Shown here: one piece after another, positions 53,595 through 62,782 of the stretch
How positions within the stretch are numbered: the first letter of the stretch is position 1
Layout of the letters: each line of letters begins with the position of its first letter
From: Pedobacter antarcticus
Lineage (GTDB): Bacteria; Bacteroidota; Bacteroidia; Sphingobacteriales; Sphingobacteriaceae
Assembly (NCBI RefSeq): GCF_900112985.1
Contig: NZ_FONS01000005.1
Span: 186,001 to 250,000, forward strand
Length of the DNA: 64,000 nt
Reading direction: 5' to 3'
The notes under the pieces: generated by a model
The model's input: the letters and a program-made list of their open reading frames with translations, nothing else
What the model was told of the DNA's origin: nothing
The model's database searches: none
Made by a program: the position numbers and the translations under genes

Positions 53595-54083
53595 TTAATG
53601 ATAGATTTCGGTATGACTAAGGATCTCCGCTCCCGCGTGGTTGCCTTGCTGGATTGCCAAGTCCAGTGCAGTTAAACCGCGGAATTCTACAATATTTGGG
53701 TTTGCACCATTTCTTAGCAGGATTTCCATTATATCATTTCTTCCGAACATGGCTGCAAACATCAATGCTGTACCTCCATTACCATGTTGCATATTCAGAT
53801 CTGCTCCATGCATAATGAGCATTTCTGCGATTTCTGCATAACCTTTAAAACTCACGCCCATTAATGCAGTATTGCCACCGGCATCAACTGAATTGACATC
53901 GGCACCCGACTGTAAAAGTAAAGCGGCGGCTTCCGCCTGATTATTATAGCAGGCTATAATTAAAGGGGTATAACCTTTAGCGTCATGTACATTTATTGTA
54001 TTCCCATTTGTGATCATGGCCTGCAGAAAATGTGTGTCACCAATCCTTGCTGCCTGAAGTAAATTATCTGTTAAATTTCCCAT
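53595..54083 (-). CDS. Ankyrin-repeat protein next to catalase
   Basis: 162 residues. Four to five ankyrin repeats with the standard G-x-T-P-L-x-x-A pattern: AKGYTPLIIACYNNQAEAAAL, AGGNTALMGVSFKGYAEIAEM, GNGGTALMFAAMFGRNDIMEI, FRGLTALDLAIQQGNHAGAEI. It lies 13 bases after the catalase stop on the same strand. Pairing of ankyrin genes with catalase is known in other bacteria (for example AnkB with KatB in Pseudomonas), where the ankyrin protein supports catalase activity, so a similar accessory role is likely. Confidence 0.9.
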   Translation of the reverse strand: MGNLTDNLLQAARIGDTHFLQAMITNGNTINVHDAKGYTPLIIACYNNQAEAAALLLQSGADVNSVDAGGNTALMGVSFKGYAEIAEMLIMHGADLNMQHGNGGTALMFAAMFGRNDIMEILLRNGANPNIVEFRGLTALDLAIQQGNHAGAEILSHTEIYH

Positions 54084-54096
54084 GATAAAGATTTAA

Positions 54097-56235
54097 TTAG
54101 GCTGGAACATCTGGTTTTTTCTCCCTTTCCCAGAACCTGTGCTGGGACACTGCATTAAGAAATTTCTGTACAGGTTGATTTGTGATAACACCGGCAGGCT
54201 TACCATTACTTCCATCTGGCAGTAATTGGCTAATCCATTCAGTCCCTTCGGCCTGCGATCCGATAGCTTTACAGTGCTTGAATGCTTCCACTACAAAATG
54301 CTGTGCATCTGCTTCCGCCTTGATAGCATTTACGCTTAATTTTCCACCTGGTACGTATACTGCGTCAAATAATACCGATGCAGTAGTTAGAAATGTAAAA
54401 TCTACCTTATGAATTACGCCCTTGTCATCTTTAATATGACCGTTGTGAGTAGCAACTATCTTAGCCTGAGCGGAACCCGCCTGAGCAGCTTTAATCAGCT
54501 CTTGTAATTGCTCACTATTTACACCATCAGTAGCCAAAACTGCAATTTGTCTGCTTTTTATGGTGTCTTTTATTGTGTTTTCCATACTTAGGGCAGCAGA
54601 TACTTTAATCTTACTCGATCCCGTTTTGCTTTCATAGTCTTCTTGTGATGCATCTGCAGGTACACTATGATTAATAGGTTTTTCTGGGCCTGAAGGCACT
54701 TCCAGACCGAGTGCTTCAGCTACTTTTGAAGCCAGTTCTAAATCTACTTGTGTAAGGATTCCCACCATTCTTTTCCGTATTTCCTCTCTTTCCACTTTAC
54801 CAAGTTCGAAACGAAGGGCATCAGTCAAATGATTTTTTTCAGCTTCAGACTGGCTGTTGTAAAATAACTTAGCCTGACTGAAATGATCTCGGAAACTTTC
54901 ACTTCGCGCTCTTATTTTGCGGGCATCTATTCGTTCTTCATACGAACTGAAACCACCATCTGCAACTTTAGCCTGCGCCGGATAGTTTTCCGATATACTA
55001 TTAGGTTCATAGCTGGTTTTACTGGTATTAATGGTTTGGCGCATATGGCCATCCCGCTGATTATTATGAACACCGTTTATAGGCCTGTTTATTGGGATTT
55101 CATGGAAATTTGGGCTGCCTAAACGTGAAAGTTGTGTGTCGGTGTAGGAAAATAAACGACCTTGTAAGAGTGGGTCGTTGGTGAAATCAATGCCTGGTAC
55201 AATATGTCCCGGGTGAAAAGCAACCTGTTCGGTCTCCGCAAAGAAATTATCCGGATTTCTATTTAAAGTCATCTTTCCGACTGGAATTACAGGAACGAGT
55301 TCTTCAGGAATTAATTTTGTCGGGTCCAGTATGTCAAAATCAAATTTATGTTCATCCTCTTCAGATATAATCTGTAAGCCTAGTTCCCACTCTGGAAAAG
55401 TCCCACTTTCTATCGCGTCCCACAGATCTCGGCGGTGAAAGTCTGGATCATTGCCTGAAATCTTTTTCGCTTCGTCCCAAACCACAGAATGTACACCTAA
55501 TAAAGGTTTCCAGTGGAATTTAACGAATGAAGATGCACCGGCTTCGTTAATTAGTCTGAAGGTATGGACGCCGAATCCTTCCATCATTCTAAGACTTCTT
55601 GGTATAGCACGGTCCGACATTAACCACATTACCATATGTGTGGATTCGGGCATTAAGGAAATAAAGTCCCAGAAAGTATCATGAGCAGATGCTGCTTGAG
55701 GTATCTCATTGTGTGGTTCTGGTTTAACAGCATGGATCAGGTCGGGAAATTTGATTGCATCCTGTATGAAGAATACAGGCATATTATTTCCTACAAAATC
55801 ATAAATTCCTTCTTCTGTATAAAATTTAACGGAAAACCCACGGACATCTCTGGCCAGATCTGTCGAACCTCTGGAGCCTGCGACAGTAGAAAACCTGACA
55901 AATACCGGTGTCTTACGAGAGGTATCTGTTAGAAATCCGGCTTTTGTATAGTTTTGTTGTGATTCATAGAGCTCAAAAATTCCATGTGCACCTGATCCTC
56001 TTGCATGGACAATCCGCTCCGGGATCCTTTCATGATCGAAATGCGTAATTTTCTCACGCATGATAAAGTCTTCCAGTAAAGTCGGGCCTCTTTCGCCGGC
56101 TTTCAAAGAATTCTGATTGTCATTAATCTTTAAGCCCTGGTTCGTACTTAGGTGCTCTTGATCACCGTTTTCCGAGAAGGGTTGCAGTTTATCAACTTTT
56201 TCATTTTGACTGTTTTTTTTATCATTTTCTTTCAT
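54097..56235 (-). CDS. katE: Large-subunit monofunctional catalase with C-terminal DJ-1/PfpI-like domain
   Basis: 712 residues, the HPII-type length. Catalase core about 55-430: IPERIVHARGSGAHGIFEL (distal H77), VRFSTVAGSRGSTDLARDVR, DFVGNNMPVFFIQD (distal Asn region), FHPGHIVPGIDFTNDPLLQG and the proximal tyrosine motif RLFSYTDTQLSRLG. The C-terminal about 150 residues (SRQIAVLATDGVNSEQLQEL, FDAVYVPGGKLSVNAIKAE) are the DJ-1/PfpI-like domain of large catalases. It breaks down hydrogen peroxide in the cytoplasm. Repeated TTTCAA/TTGAAA dyads lie in its upstream region. First gene of the array ankyrin, membrane peptide, PRC-like, kinase. Confidence 0.96.
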   Translation of the reverse strand: MKENDKKNSQNEKVDKLQPFSENGDQEHLSTNQGLKINDNQNSLKAGERGPTLLEDFIMREKITHFDHERIPERIVHARGSGAHGIFELYESQQNYTKAGFLTDTSRKTPVFVRFSTVAGSRGSTDLARDVRGFSVKFYTEEGIYDFVGNNMPVFFIQDAIKFPDLIHAVKPEPHNEIPQAASAHDTFWDFISLMPESTHMVMWLMSDRAIPRSLRMMEGFGVHTFRLINEAGASSFVKFHWKPLLGVHSVVWDEAKKISGNDPDFHRRDLWDAIESGTFPEWELGLQIISEEDEHKFDFDILDPTKLIPEELVPVIPVGKMTLNRNPDNFFAETEQVAFHPGHIVPGIDFTNDPLLQGRLFSYTDTQLSRLGSPNFHEIPINRPINGVHNNQRDGHMRQTINTSKTSYEPNSISENYPAQAKVADGGFSSYEERIDARKIRARSESFRDHFSQAKLFYNSQSEAEKNHLTDALRFELGKVEREEIRKRMVGILTQVDLELASKVAEALGLEVPSGPEKPINHSVPADASQEDYESKTGSSKIKVSAALSMENTIKDTIKSRQIAVLATDGVNSEQLQELIKAAQAGSAQAKIVATHNGHIKDDKGVIHKVDFTFLTTASVLFDAVYVPGGKLSVNAIKAEADAQHFVVEAFKHCKAIGSQAEGTEWISQLLPDGSNGKPAGVITNQPVQKFLNAVSQHRFWEREKKPDVPA

Positions 56236-56281
56236 GACCGAAGAGATTTGAGTTCAGCTGCTTAACAAAGCCATAACAAGG

Positions 56282-56354
56282 AATGTTTCAAATCTTTCAA
56301 TATTATAATATGAATGGGACAGACGTTTGAAATTTATTTCAAAATTGAAACATT
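56282..56354. promoter_or_regulatory. Cluster of TTTCAA/TTGAAA inverted repeats upstream of catalase
   Basis: AATGTTTCAA (56282-56291) and TTGAAACATT (56345-56354) form a perfect 10-bp inverted repeat. Between them lies an 18-base palindrome TTTGAAAT-TT-ATTTCAAA (56326-56343) and a further TTTCAA (56295). These lie 47-119 bases before the catalase start, the place for an operator of a redox or other regulator. The binding protein is unknown. Confidence 0.45.
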
Positions 56355-56400
56355 AGAAGAGTAATTATGTTAATGTGATGTCTACCGATGAAAAATAGTG

Positions 56401-56437
56401 AAGGGCCGGATTGCGTATGCAACCGGCCCTTCTTTTT
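56401..56437. terminator. Strong hairpin terminator, likely of the PepSY-like gene
   Basis: Perfect 9-bp stem AAGGGCCGG (56401-56409) / CCGGCCCTT (56423-56431), extended by TTGC/GCAA and a GTAT loop, with T-run on the plus side and A/T-rich on the minus side. The only gene that could read into it is the minus-strand gene ending at 56512. It also separates that gene from the catalase upstream region. Confidence 0.75.
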
Positions 56438-56451
56438 GTGGATATCAACAC

Positions 56452-56477
56452 GTTTTCCACAGGGAAATGTGGAAAAC
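56452..56477. repeat. Inverted repeat of two DnaA-box-like sequences
   Basis: GTTTTCCACA (56452-56461) and TGTGGAAAAC (56468-56477) are a perfect 10-bp inverted repeat with a 6-base spacer GGGAAA. Each arm contains TTTTCCACA, which fits the loose DnaA-box pattern TTWTNCACA. It lies in an intergenic gap. Confidence 0.5.
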
Positions 56478-56511
56478 CCTAAATTGCTGATATAGTATAT
56501 TTTGATTTAAA

Positions 56512-56823
56512 TTATTGGATCACTACACCATCTTCCCCAATTTTAATTGAAGCGGTTTCTTCTCCTTTTTTTGCATCTACCTGATAATAAGTCGGTTTAT
56601 TTGCTTCCGTTATTTTGAAAGCCCCTGTGGGTGCCCAGTCTTTATACTGGTCTCCTGATAAGGTTGATTTTACTGCGTCTGGAAGCTCTTCAATTTTAAC
56701 GGGAGTTTTAGTACTGCTATCCTGCTGCGCAATAATAGCAACAGGTGTACTTACTTCTGATGCTTTTACTGTAGAAACTCCTGCAAACGCTAAAATGGCT
56801 GCACCTAAGATTAAATTTTTCAT
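56512..56823 (-). CDS. Small secreted PepSY-like protein
   Basis: 103 residues. Signal peptide about 1-21 (core LILGAAILAFAGVS, then TVKA-S). The mature part has VKIEELPDAVKSTLSGDQYK, then YYQVDAKKGEETASIKIGED with a C-terminal GVVIQ, which is the pattern of small PepSY-like/DUF2874-type periplasmic proteins of Bacteroidota. Such proteins are often induced by envelope stress or tied to two-component systems, but its role is not known. Stands alone between catalase and glmS. Confidence 0.75.
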   Translation of the reverse strand: MKNLILGAAILAFAGVSTVKASEVSTPVAIIAQQDSSTKTPVKIEELPDAVKSTLSGDQYKDWAPTGAFKITEANKPTYYQVDAKKGEETASIKIGEDGVVIQ

Positions 56824-57168
56824 AATGGTAGTTTTTTATAGAATTCCTGTTTTTTGGTATGATTACTGTGTACAGGGCATCAATTGGTTAAAATGATTGT
56901 TGCTATGCCCAGCGTAGTGTTCATAATAATGCCTTGTTGCTAGAATTATAGTAAACACTTGATATTCAGTAGTTTAATTGTTGCCCATTTTGGAAGGTGG
57001 TGTAGATAAATTCCACACTTTGTCCATATAGGTAGCAATAAAATAACTTTCTGTGTTTCAGTAGGGTTACATCGATAAATTAGGGTTTAAATACCTGAAA
57101 AAAAACATTGAATTTGAAGTAGCAGAATTTCTAGAATTGTTTAGCTTTACAAAAATTTTTATAAAAGT
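56824..57168. other. Leader region of glmS
   Basis: 345 bases without a gene. It is AT-rich and should contain the glmS promoter; the nearest -7-like sequence is TAGCTTTA at 57142-57149, one base off the TAnnTTTG consensus. I saw no conserved glmS ribozyme core, no riboswitch and no repeat. Confidence 0.4.
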
Positions 57169-59010
57169 ATGTGTGGAATAGTAGGATATATAGGACATAG
57201 ACAGGCTTGGACAGTGGTCCTGAAAGGCCTCAAGCGATTAGAATACCGTGGATATGATAGCGCAGGTATTGCATTAATTAACGAAGCCGGAGACTTAAAT
57301 ATTTACAAAAAAGCCGGTAAAGTTGTTGAACTTGAAAAATACAGTACAGATAAAGATAAATCTGGTACTATTGGAATGGGACATACCCGTTGGGCTACCC
57401 ATGGTGAGCCTTCGGATAGGAATTCTCATCCACATATATCCAATAATGGTAGATTATCTATCATCCATAATGGAATTATAGAAAACTATTCAGTTCTTAA
57501 AGAAGAGCTGTTAACCAGGGGACATGAATTTAAAAGCGATACTGATACTGAAGTATTGATTCACCTGATAGAAGAAATTTATAAACTGGAAAATGTTGAC
57601 TTGCTTGAAGCAGTTAGACTTGCTTTGCAGGAGGTGACTGGTGCTTACGCGATTGTAATAGTTGATCAGGATAATCCGGATCAGTTAATTGCTGCCCGTA
57701 AAGGAAGTCCAATGGTAATTGGTGTAGGCGAAGGTGAATATTTCATTGCATCAGATGCTTCTCCTATTATAGAGTACACTAAAAATGTAATCTATATGAA
57801 CGACAACGAGATCGCTCTGGTAACCAGAGAGGAACTGTTGGTGAAAAGATTAGACAACGTAGTTCAGACACCCGTTATCCAGGAGCTTGAAATGAAACTT
57901 GACATGCTTGAGAAGGGCGGTTACGAACATTTCATGCTCAAAGAAATATATGAGCAAAGCAGATCAATCCGTGATTGTATGCGTGGACGTATCTACCCTA
58001 ATGAGGGTTTGGTGCAGCTAGGTGGTATAAAGGAGTATGCTGATAAGCTTAAAAATATTGATAGAATTATTATCGTAGCATGTGGAACCTCATGGCATGC
58101 CGGTCTGGTTGGCGAGTATCTGATTGAAGAATATGCCCGCATACCGGTGGAAGTTGAATATGCTTCTGAATTCCGCTACCGTAATCCAATTATTACTGAG
58201 AAGGATGTCGTAATTGCAATTTCCCAGTCCGGTGAGACTGCAGATACGATGGCTGCTATAGAGATGGCTAAGGAAAAAGGAGCGACCATCTTCGGTGTTT
58301 GTAATGTAGTTGGGTCGTCTATTCCACGTTTGACTCATGCAGGGGTTTATACCCACGCCGGACCAGAAATTGGTGTTGCTTCTACAAAAGCATTTACTGC
58401 ACAAGTAACGGTCTTGACGCTGATGGCGTTCTATATGGCTCAGCAAAAAGGTACTTTAACCCAGGCTAAATTAGTTGAATTACTAACTGAACTGGACTGC
58501 ATTCCTGATAAGGTAGCGAAGGCCTTGGAATCAAACGCGCTTATAGAAGAAATTGCTGCTAAGTTCAAAGATTCCCGTAATTGTCTTTTCCTCGGACGTG
58601 GAAGTGGTTTCCCGGTAGCTCTTGAAGGTGCATTAAAACTGAAAGAGATCTCATATATCCATGCTGAAGGTTATCCTGCTGCAGAAATGAAACATGGTCC
58701 AATTGCTTTGATTGATGAAGAGATGCCAGTTGTAGTTATTGCAACGAAAAACTCTTCTTACGAAAAGGTAATTAGTAATATTCAAGAAGTAAAAGCCAGA
58801 AAGGGTATCGTTCTCGCTATTGTTACCGAAGGCGATACAGAAGTTCGTAAAATGGCTGATTACTGTATTGAAATTCCAGACTCAAGTGAAGCATTTTTGC
58901 CTCTGCTAGCTACAATTCCATTGCAGTTATTGTCTTATCACATTGCATTGATGAGAGGTTGTAATGTAGATCAGCCGAGAAATCTGGCTAAATCTGTTAC
59001 CGTAGAATAG
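57169..59010 (+). CDS. glmS: Glutamine-fructose-6-phosphate aminotransferase (isomerising)
   Basis: 613 residues, normal length. The N-terminal Cys2 nucleophile is in MCGIVGYIGHRQ; the glutaminase domain includes RLEYRGYDSAG, GMGHTRWATHGEPS and NSHPH. SIS domains follow: VACGTSWHAGLVGEYLIEEY, ISQSGETADTMAAIEMAKEK, and the C-terminal LGRGSGFPVALEGALKLKE with KHGPIALIDEEMP and the ending LAKSVTVE. It makes glucosamine-6-phosphate, the entry to UDP-GlcNAc for peptidoglycan, LPS and the two glycan loci here. Followed by a strong terminator. Confidence 0.98.
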   Translation: MCGIVGYIGHRQAWTVVLKGLKRLEYRGYDSAGIALINEAGDLNIYKKAGKVVELEKYSTDKDKSGTIGMGHTRWATHGEPSDRNSHPHISNNGRLSIIHNGIIENYSVLKEELLTRGHEFKSDTDTEVLIHLIEEIYKLENVDLLEAVRLALQEVTGAYAIVIVDQDNPDQLIAARKGSPMVIGVGEGEYFIASDASPIIEYTKNVIYMNDNEIALVTREELLVKRLDNVVQTPVIQELEMKLDMLEKGGYEHFMLKEIYEQSRSIRDCMRGRIYPNEGLVQLGGIKEYADKLKNIDRIIIVACGTSWHAGLVGEYLIEEYARIPVEVEYASEFRYRNPIITEKDVVIAISQSGETADTMAAIEMAKEKGATIFGVCNVVGSSIPRLTHAGVYTHAGPEIGVASTKAFTAQVTVLTLMAFYMAQQKGTLTQAKLVELLTELDCIPDKVAKALESNALIEEIAAKFKDSRNCLFLGRGSGFPVALEGALKLKEISYIHAEGYPAAEMKHGPIALIDEEMPVVVIATKNSSYEKVISNIQEVKARKGIVLAIVTEGDTEVRKMADYCIEIPDSSEAFLPLLATIPLQLLSYHIALMRGCNVDQPRNLAKSVTVE

Positions 59011-59030
59011 TATAGCTAATCTAAATTTTT

Positions 59031-59074
59031 AAAGAGGTCGCATCATTGATAAAATGATCGACCTCTTTTTTTTT
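59031..59074 (+). terminator. Intrinsic terminator of glmS
   Basis: Stem AAAGAGGTCG (59031-59040) / CGACCTCTTT (59059-59068), with a second 6-bp stem ATCATT/AATGAT inside (one bulged C) and a long T-run after it. Lies 20 bases after the stop codon. Confidence 0.92.
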
Positions 59075-59186
59075 TCACAATTAGGGCTTTAGGCCATAGC
59101 GATGTTTGAATTTAAGAGCTGCCTGACCTTAACCATGTTGTTAATTCCTGAAATAAGTATACCGGTTAGCTCGCTTTACGCTAAAA

Positions 59187-59286
59187 GGCTATTGAGCCGG
59201 TATTGATAGGGTGTTCAGTCGGTCATTGGGTATATCAACACCGACTCAACACCGTATCAATACCCTATCAATACCGTCTCAAGCTT
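59187..59286. repeat. Head-to-head array of 11-bp degenerate repeats
   Basis: On the plus strand units start at 59187 (12 bp, GGCTATTGAGCC), 59199 (GGTATTGATAG), 59210 (GGTGTTCAGTC) and 59221 (GGTCATTGGGT, weak). From 59232 the same motif runs on the minus strand: at 59232-59242, 59243-59253, 59254-59264, 59265-59275, reading GGTGTTGATAT, GGTGTTGAGTC, GGTATTGATAC, GGTATTGATAG, with a weak further unit to 59286. Core consensus is GGTRTTGAT/G-A/T-N with a strict 11-bp period; the junction at 59231/59232 makes an imperfect dyad of about 90 bases (arms 59192-59212 and 59262-59282 pair with one mismatch). Confidence 0.8.
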
Positions 59287-59335
59287 TAACAATATCCGAA
59301 TGTGAATGCAGATGTCCATACTTCTTCAGCGAACG

Positions 59336-59373
59336 AAAAAAGGTCGGAAAGAGAATTCTTTCCGACCTTTTTT
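59336..59373 (-). terminator. Intrinsic terminator of dxs
   Basis: Perfect 16-bp stem AAAAAAGGTCGGAAAG (59336-59351) / CTTTCCGACCTTTTTT (59358-59373) with loop AGAATT. Lies 22 bases after the dxs stop on the minus strand; the A/T tails make it bidirectional. Confidence 0.9.
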
Positions 59374-59394
59374 GGTCTTAATCCGATAAATAAG

Positions 59395-61323
59395 TTAGGA
59401 TGCTATTGTTGCGGTTGTTCTGCTTACAGTCATTTTGCGGATAGTCTGCATAATTGCCTGTTTATCGTAACCACATATATTCCATAGCTCTGCCTGCTCT
59501 CCATGCTCAATGAATTCATCTGGAATTCCCAGACGTACAACCTGAACATGATAGTTATGGTCAGCCATAAATTCTAACACTGCTGAACCCATTCCGCCTT
59601 GGAGGCAACCGTCTTCAACGGTAATTATTTTCTGGTATCTTTTGCATACATCATGCAATAAAACTTCGTCAAGAGGTTTAACAAAACGCATGTCATAATG
59701 TGCAGGATGTATACCTTCACTATTTAGCTCTTTGCAGGCCTGTACAGCGAAATTGCCAACATGTCCTATCGTAAGAATCGCGACATCTTCACCATCGCAT
59801 ATTTTCCTGCCTTTACCAACTTCCATCGCTTTTAACGGGCGCTTCCAGTCTGTGAGCACACCATTTCCTCTTGGGTAACGAATAGAAAAAGGACCTTGAT
59901 CTTCCAGTTGAGCTGTAAACATCATGTTTCTTAACTCTTCTTCGTTCATAGGCGCAGAAACAATCATGTTTGGTATGGAGCGCATGTAAGCGAGGTCGTA
60001 AGCACCATGATGTGTTGCACCATCTGCACCTGCAAGACCTGCGCGGTCAAGGCAGAAGACAACATTAAGGTTCTGTATAGCAACGTCGTGAATTACCTGG
60101 TCATATGCCCTTTGCATAAAACTGGAATAAATATTACAGAAAGGAACAAGTCCCTGAGTAGCCAGGCCAGCTGAGAAGGTAACTGCATGCTGTTCGGCAA
60201 TACCGACGTCAAAAGCACGTTCAGGCATCGCTTTCATCATGATGTTCATGGATGAACCGGAAGGCATGGCTGGTGTAATACCTACTATTTTTTTATTTTG
60301 TTCTGCGAGTTCGACCAACGTATGGCCGAATACGTCCTGATATTTTGGTGGCTGAGGTTTGTCAGGTAGAGATTTTTTAATCTCACCAGTAATTTTATCG
60401 AACAGACCGACTGCGTGCCATTTGGTTTGATCTTTCTCCGCTAGCGCGAATCCTTTGCCTTTTACAGTTACACAATGCAGTAGTTTTGGGCCAGGAATAT
60501 CTTTCAGATCTTTTAGGATAGCTGCCAGGTTTTTAACGTCATGACCATCTACCGGTCCGAAGTAACGGAAGTTAAGCGCTTCAAAGAGATTACTCTGTTT
60601 GAGCAGAGTACCCTTAATACTTTTCTCAATCTTCTTTACAAATTTATGGGCGTTAGGTCCGAGTTCCGATAATTTAATCAGTACACTGGAAATATCATCT
60701 CTGAAGCGATTGTAAGACTTTGACGTTGTAATGGTCGTTAGATATTCCTTTAATGCACCAACATTGGGGTCAATGGACATACAGTTATCATTGAGGATAA
60801 CCAGCAGATTAGAGTTTTCAATCCCTGCATGGTTGAGCCCTTCAAATGCCAGGCCTGCAGTCATAGCACCATCTCCGATAACAGCTACATGCTGCCTGTC
60901 ATTTTCTCCTTTGTAATGGGATGCGACAGCCATACCTAAAGCTGCAGAAATAGAAGTTGAAGAATGCCCTACGCCAAATGTATCATATTCGCTTTCTGAG
61001 ATTTTCGGGAAGCCGCTGATACCGTTGAGGATCCGGTTCGTATGAAATAAATCCTTACGGCCGGTAAGAATCTTATGTCCGTAAGCCTGATGGCCAACGT
61101 CCCAGACCAATTTGTCATAGGGTGTGTTTAATACATAATGCAGGGCTACTGTAAGCTCTACAACACCTAAACTGGCACCAAAATGACCGCCATTCGTGCT
61201 CACTACATCTATGATATATTGGCGCAGTTCCTGACTGATCTGTTCCAGGTCTTCTTCTTTATACTGCTTAAGATCAGCAGGATAATTTATGTTCGGTAGT
61301 AATGGAGAGTTGAAGTTTTCCAT
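59395..61323 (-). CDS. dxs: 1-deoxy-D-xylulose-5-phosphate synthase
   Basis: 642 residues from the ATG at 61323; a TTG at 61344 adds seven unconserved residues. Thiamine-diphosphate enzyme: [18 protein letters not shown] (active-site His), [32 protein letters not shown] (the GDG...N ThDP/Mg motif), [13 protein letters not shown], then the pyrimidine domain with [48 protein letters not shown]. It condenses pyruvate and glyceraldehyde-3-phosphate in the first MEP-pathway step, feeding isoprenoids including undecaprenyl carriers. Monocistronic in appearance, ending at a strong terminator. Confidence 0.97.
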   Translation of the reverse strand: MENFNSPLLPNINYPADLKQYKEEDLEQISQELRQYIIDVVSTNGGHFGASLGVVELTVALHYVLNTPYDKLVWDVGHQAYGHKILTGRKDLFHTNRILNGISGFPKISESEYDTFGVGHSSTSISAALGMAVASHYKGENDRQHVAVIGDGAMTAGLAFEGLNHAGIENSNLLVILNDNCMSIDPNVGALKEYLTTITTSKSYNRFRDDISSVLIKLSELGPNAHKFVKKIEKSIKGTLLKQSNLFEALNFRYFGPVDGHDVKNLAAILKDLKDIPGPKLLHCVTVKGKGFALAEKDQTKWHAVGLFDKITGEIKKSLPDKPQPPKYQDVFGHTLVELAEQNKKIVGITPAMPSGSSMNIMMKAMPERAFDVGIAEQHAVTFSAGLATQGLVPFCNIYSSFMQRAYDQVIHDVAIQNLNVVFCLDRAGLAGADGATHHGAYDLAYMRSIPNMIVSAPMNEEELRNMMFTAQLEDQGPFSIRYPRGNGVLTDWKRPLKAMEVGKGRKICDGEDVAILTIGHVGNFAVQACKELNSEGIHPAHYDMRFVKPLDEVLLHDVCKRYQKIITVEDGCLQGGMGSAVLEFMADHNYHVQVVRLGIPDEFIEHGEQAELWNICGYDKQAIMQTIRKMTVSRTTATIAS

Positions 61324-61490
61324 GTAATTTTTAGTAGACAACAATATACAAAGTACGGTATTATTGTTAATAAAACCGCAAACTATTAGGCAATAAGGTT
61401 GCCAGAACTGATTCGAATTGATTAAATGCGTTTTTTGACTGTTATTTTAAGCTAAAAATTGATTAATTTTACGAAAATATACTTTGATAA

Positions 61491-62762
61491 ATGGAACGAG
61501 ATACTTTAATTTTTGATTTGATTGACAGGGAATTAGACCGTCAGGAAAATGGCCTTGAACTGATTGCTTCAGAAAATTTTGTGAGTAAGCAGGTAATGGA
61601 AGCTGCGGGCTCAGTATTAACTAATAAATATGCCGAAGGTCTTCCGGGCAAACGTTATTATGGCGGTTGTGAAGTTGTCGATGAGGTTGAGAAAATTGCA
61701 ATAGACCGTGCTAAACAGTTATTTAATGCAGCTTGGGTAAATGTTCAGCCACATTCTGGTGCACAAGCAAATGCCGCAGTAATGCTGGCAGTATTGCAGG
61801 CAGGAGATAAAATCCTGGGTTTTGATCTTTCACATGGGGGACACCTTACACATGGTTCACCTGTTAATTTCTCTGGAAAATTATATCAACCGTTATTCTA
61901 CGGGGTTGTTAAAGAAACCGGTAGAATTGATTATGCAAAATTGGAAGAAGTAGCTTTGGCAGAACGTCCGAAACTAATTATTTGTGGAGCATCTGCCTAT
62001 TCCAGAGAGTGGGATTACGCATTTATCCGTAGTGTAGCTGATAAAATTGGTGCTTTGGTGTTGGCTGATATTTCTCATCCGGCCGGCTTTATTGCACGTG
62101 GATTGTTAGAGAACCCACTACCACACTGCCATATAGTGACTACAACTACCCATAAAACATTACGTGGCCCTCGTGGTGGAATGATAATGATGGGTAAAGA
62201 TTTCGAAAATCCTTTCGGACTGAAAACGCCTAAAGGTGAGACCAGAATGATGTCTTCAGTTTTGGACATGGCTGTATTCCCTGGTACACAAGGTGGTCCG
62301 CTTGAGCACATTATTGCGGCTAAGGCGATCGCTTTCGGTGAGGCACTTTCAGATGATTATCTGGTTTACATTAAACAAGTGCAGTCCAATGCTCAGGCGA
62401 TGGCTAAAGCTTTTGTAAGCAGAGGTTATGGTATTATTTCAGGAGGTACAGACAATCACTTAATGCTTATCGATCTTCGAAATAAAAATATAACAGGTAA
62501 GGTTGCTGAAAATGCACTTGAAAAAGCAGATATTACTGTAAATAAGAACATGGTGCCTTTTGATGACAAATCACCCTTTGTTACTTCAGGTATCCGTGTA
62601 GGAACTGCTGCGATTACTTCCAGAGGATTTAAAGAAGCAGATATGGAGAAAATTGTAGACCTTATCGATCAGGTAATCAGTAATCCTGAAGATGAAGCAC
62701 ACCTTGCAGCTGTAAAAAGCCAGGTTATTGCTCTGGTATCCGATTTCCCACTTTATAAATAA
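61491..62762 (+). CDS. glyA: Serine hydroxymethyltransferase
   Basis: 423 residues. Motifs [86 protein letters not shown] and the PLP lysine K222 in [14 protein letters not shown]. It converts serine and tetrahydrofolate to glycine and methylene-THF in the cytosol. Divergent from dxs with a 167-base gap; a TAATTTTA at 61464-61471 is a weak -7-like sequence. The GAF-PAS gene starts 20 bases after the stop on the same strand. Confidence 0.98.
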   Translation: MERDTLIFDLIDRELDRQENGLELIASENFVSKQVMEAAGSVLTNKYAEGLPGKRYYGGCEVVDEVEKIAIDRAKQLFNAAWVNVQPHSGAQANAAVMLAVLQAGDKILGFDLSHGGHLTHGSPVNFSGKLYQPLFYGVVKETGRIDYAKLEEVALAERPKLIICGASAYSREWDYAFIRSVADKIGALVLADISHPAGFIARGLLENPLPHCHIVTTTTHKTLRGPRGGMIMMGKDFENPFGLKTPKGETRMMSSVLDMAVFPGTQGGPLEHIIAAKAIAFGEALSDDYLVYIKQVQSNAQAMAKAFVSRGYGIISGGTDNHLMLIDLRNKNITGKVAENALEKADITVNKNMVPFDDKSPFVTSGIRVGTAAITSRGFKEADMEKIVDLIDQVISNPEDEAHLAAVKSQVIALVSDFPLYK

Positions 62763-62782
62763 TAATTAATTGCAGGTCCAGC

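Noticed and set aside
56824-57168. glmS ribozyme in the leader
   Set aside because: No conserved core seen, and the ribozyme is a Firmicutes-type feature; nothing in the 345 bases supports it.
59011-59394. CRISPR array for the 11-bp repeats
   Set aside because: Units are contiguous with no spacers, only 11 bp, and change orientation midway.
59302-59487. 61-residue plus-strand frame running into dxs
   Set aside because: It covers the dxs terminator hairpin and the 3' end of dxs on the opposite strand; no coding character.
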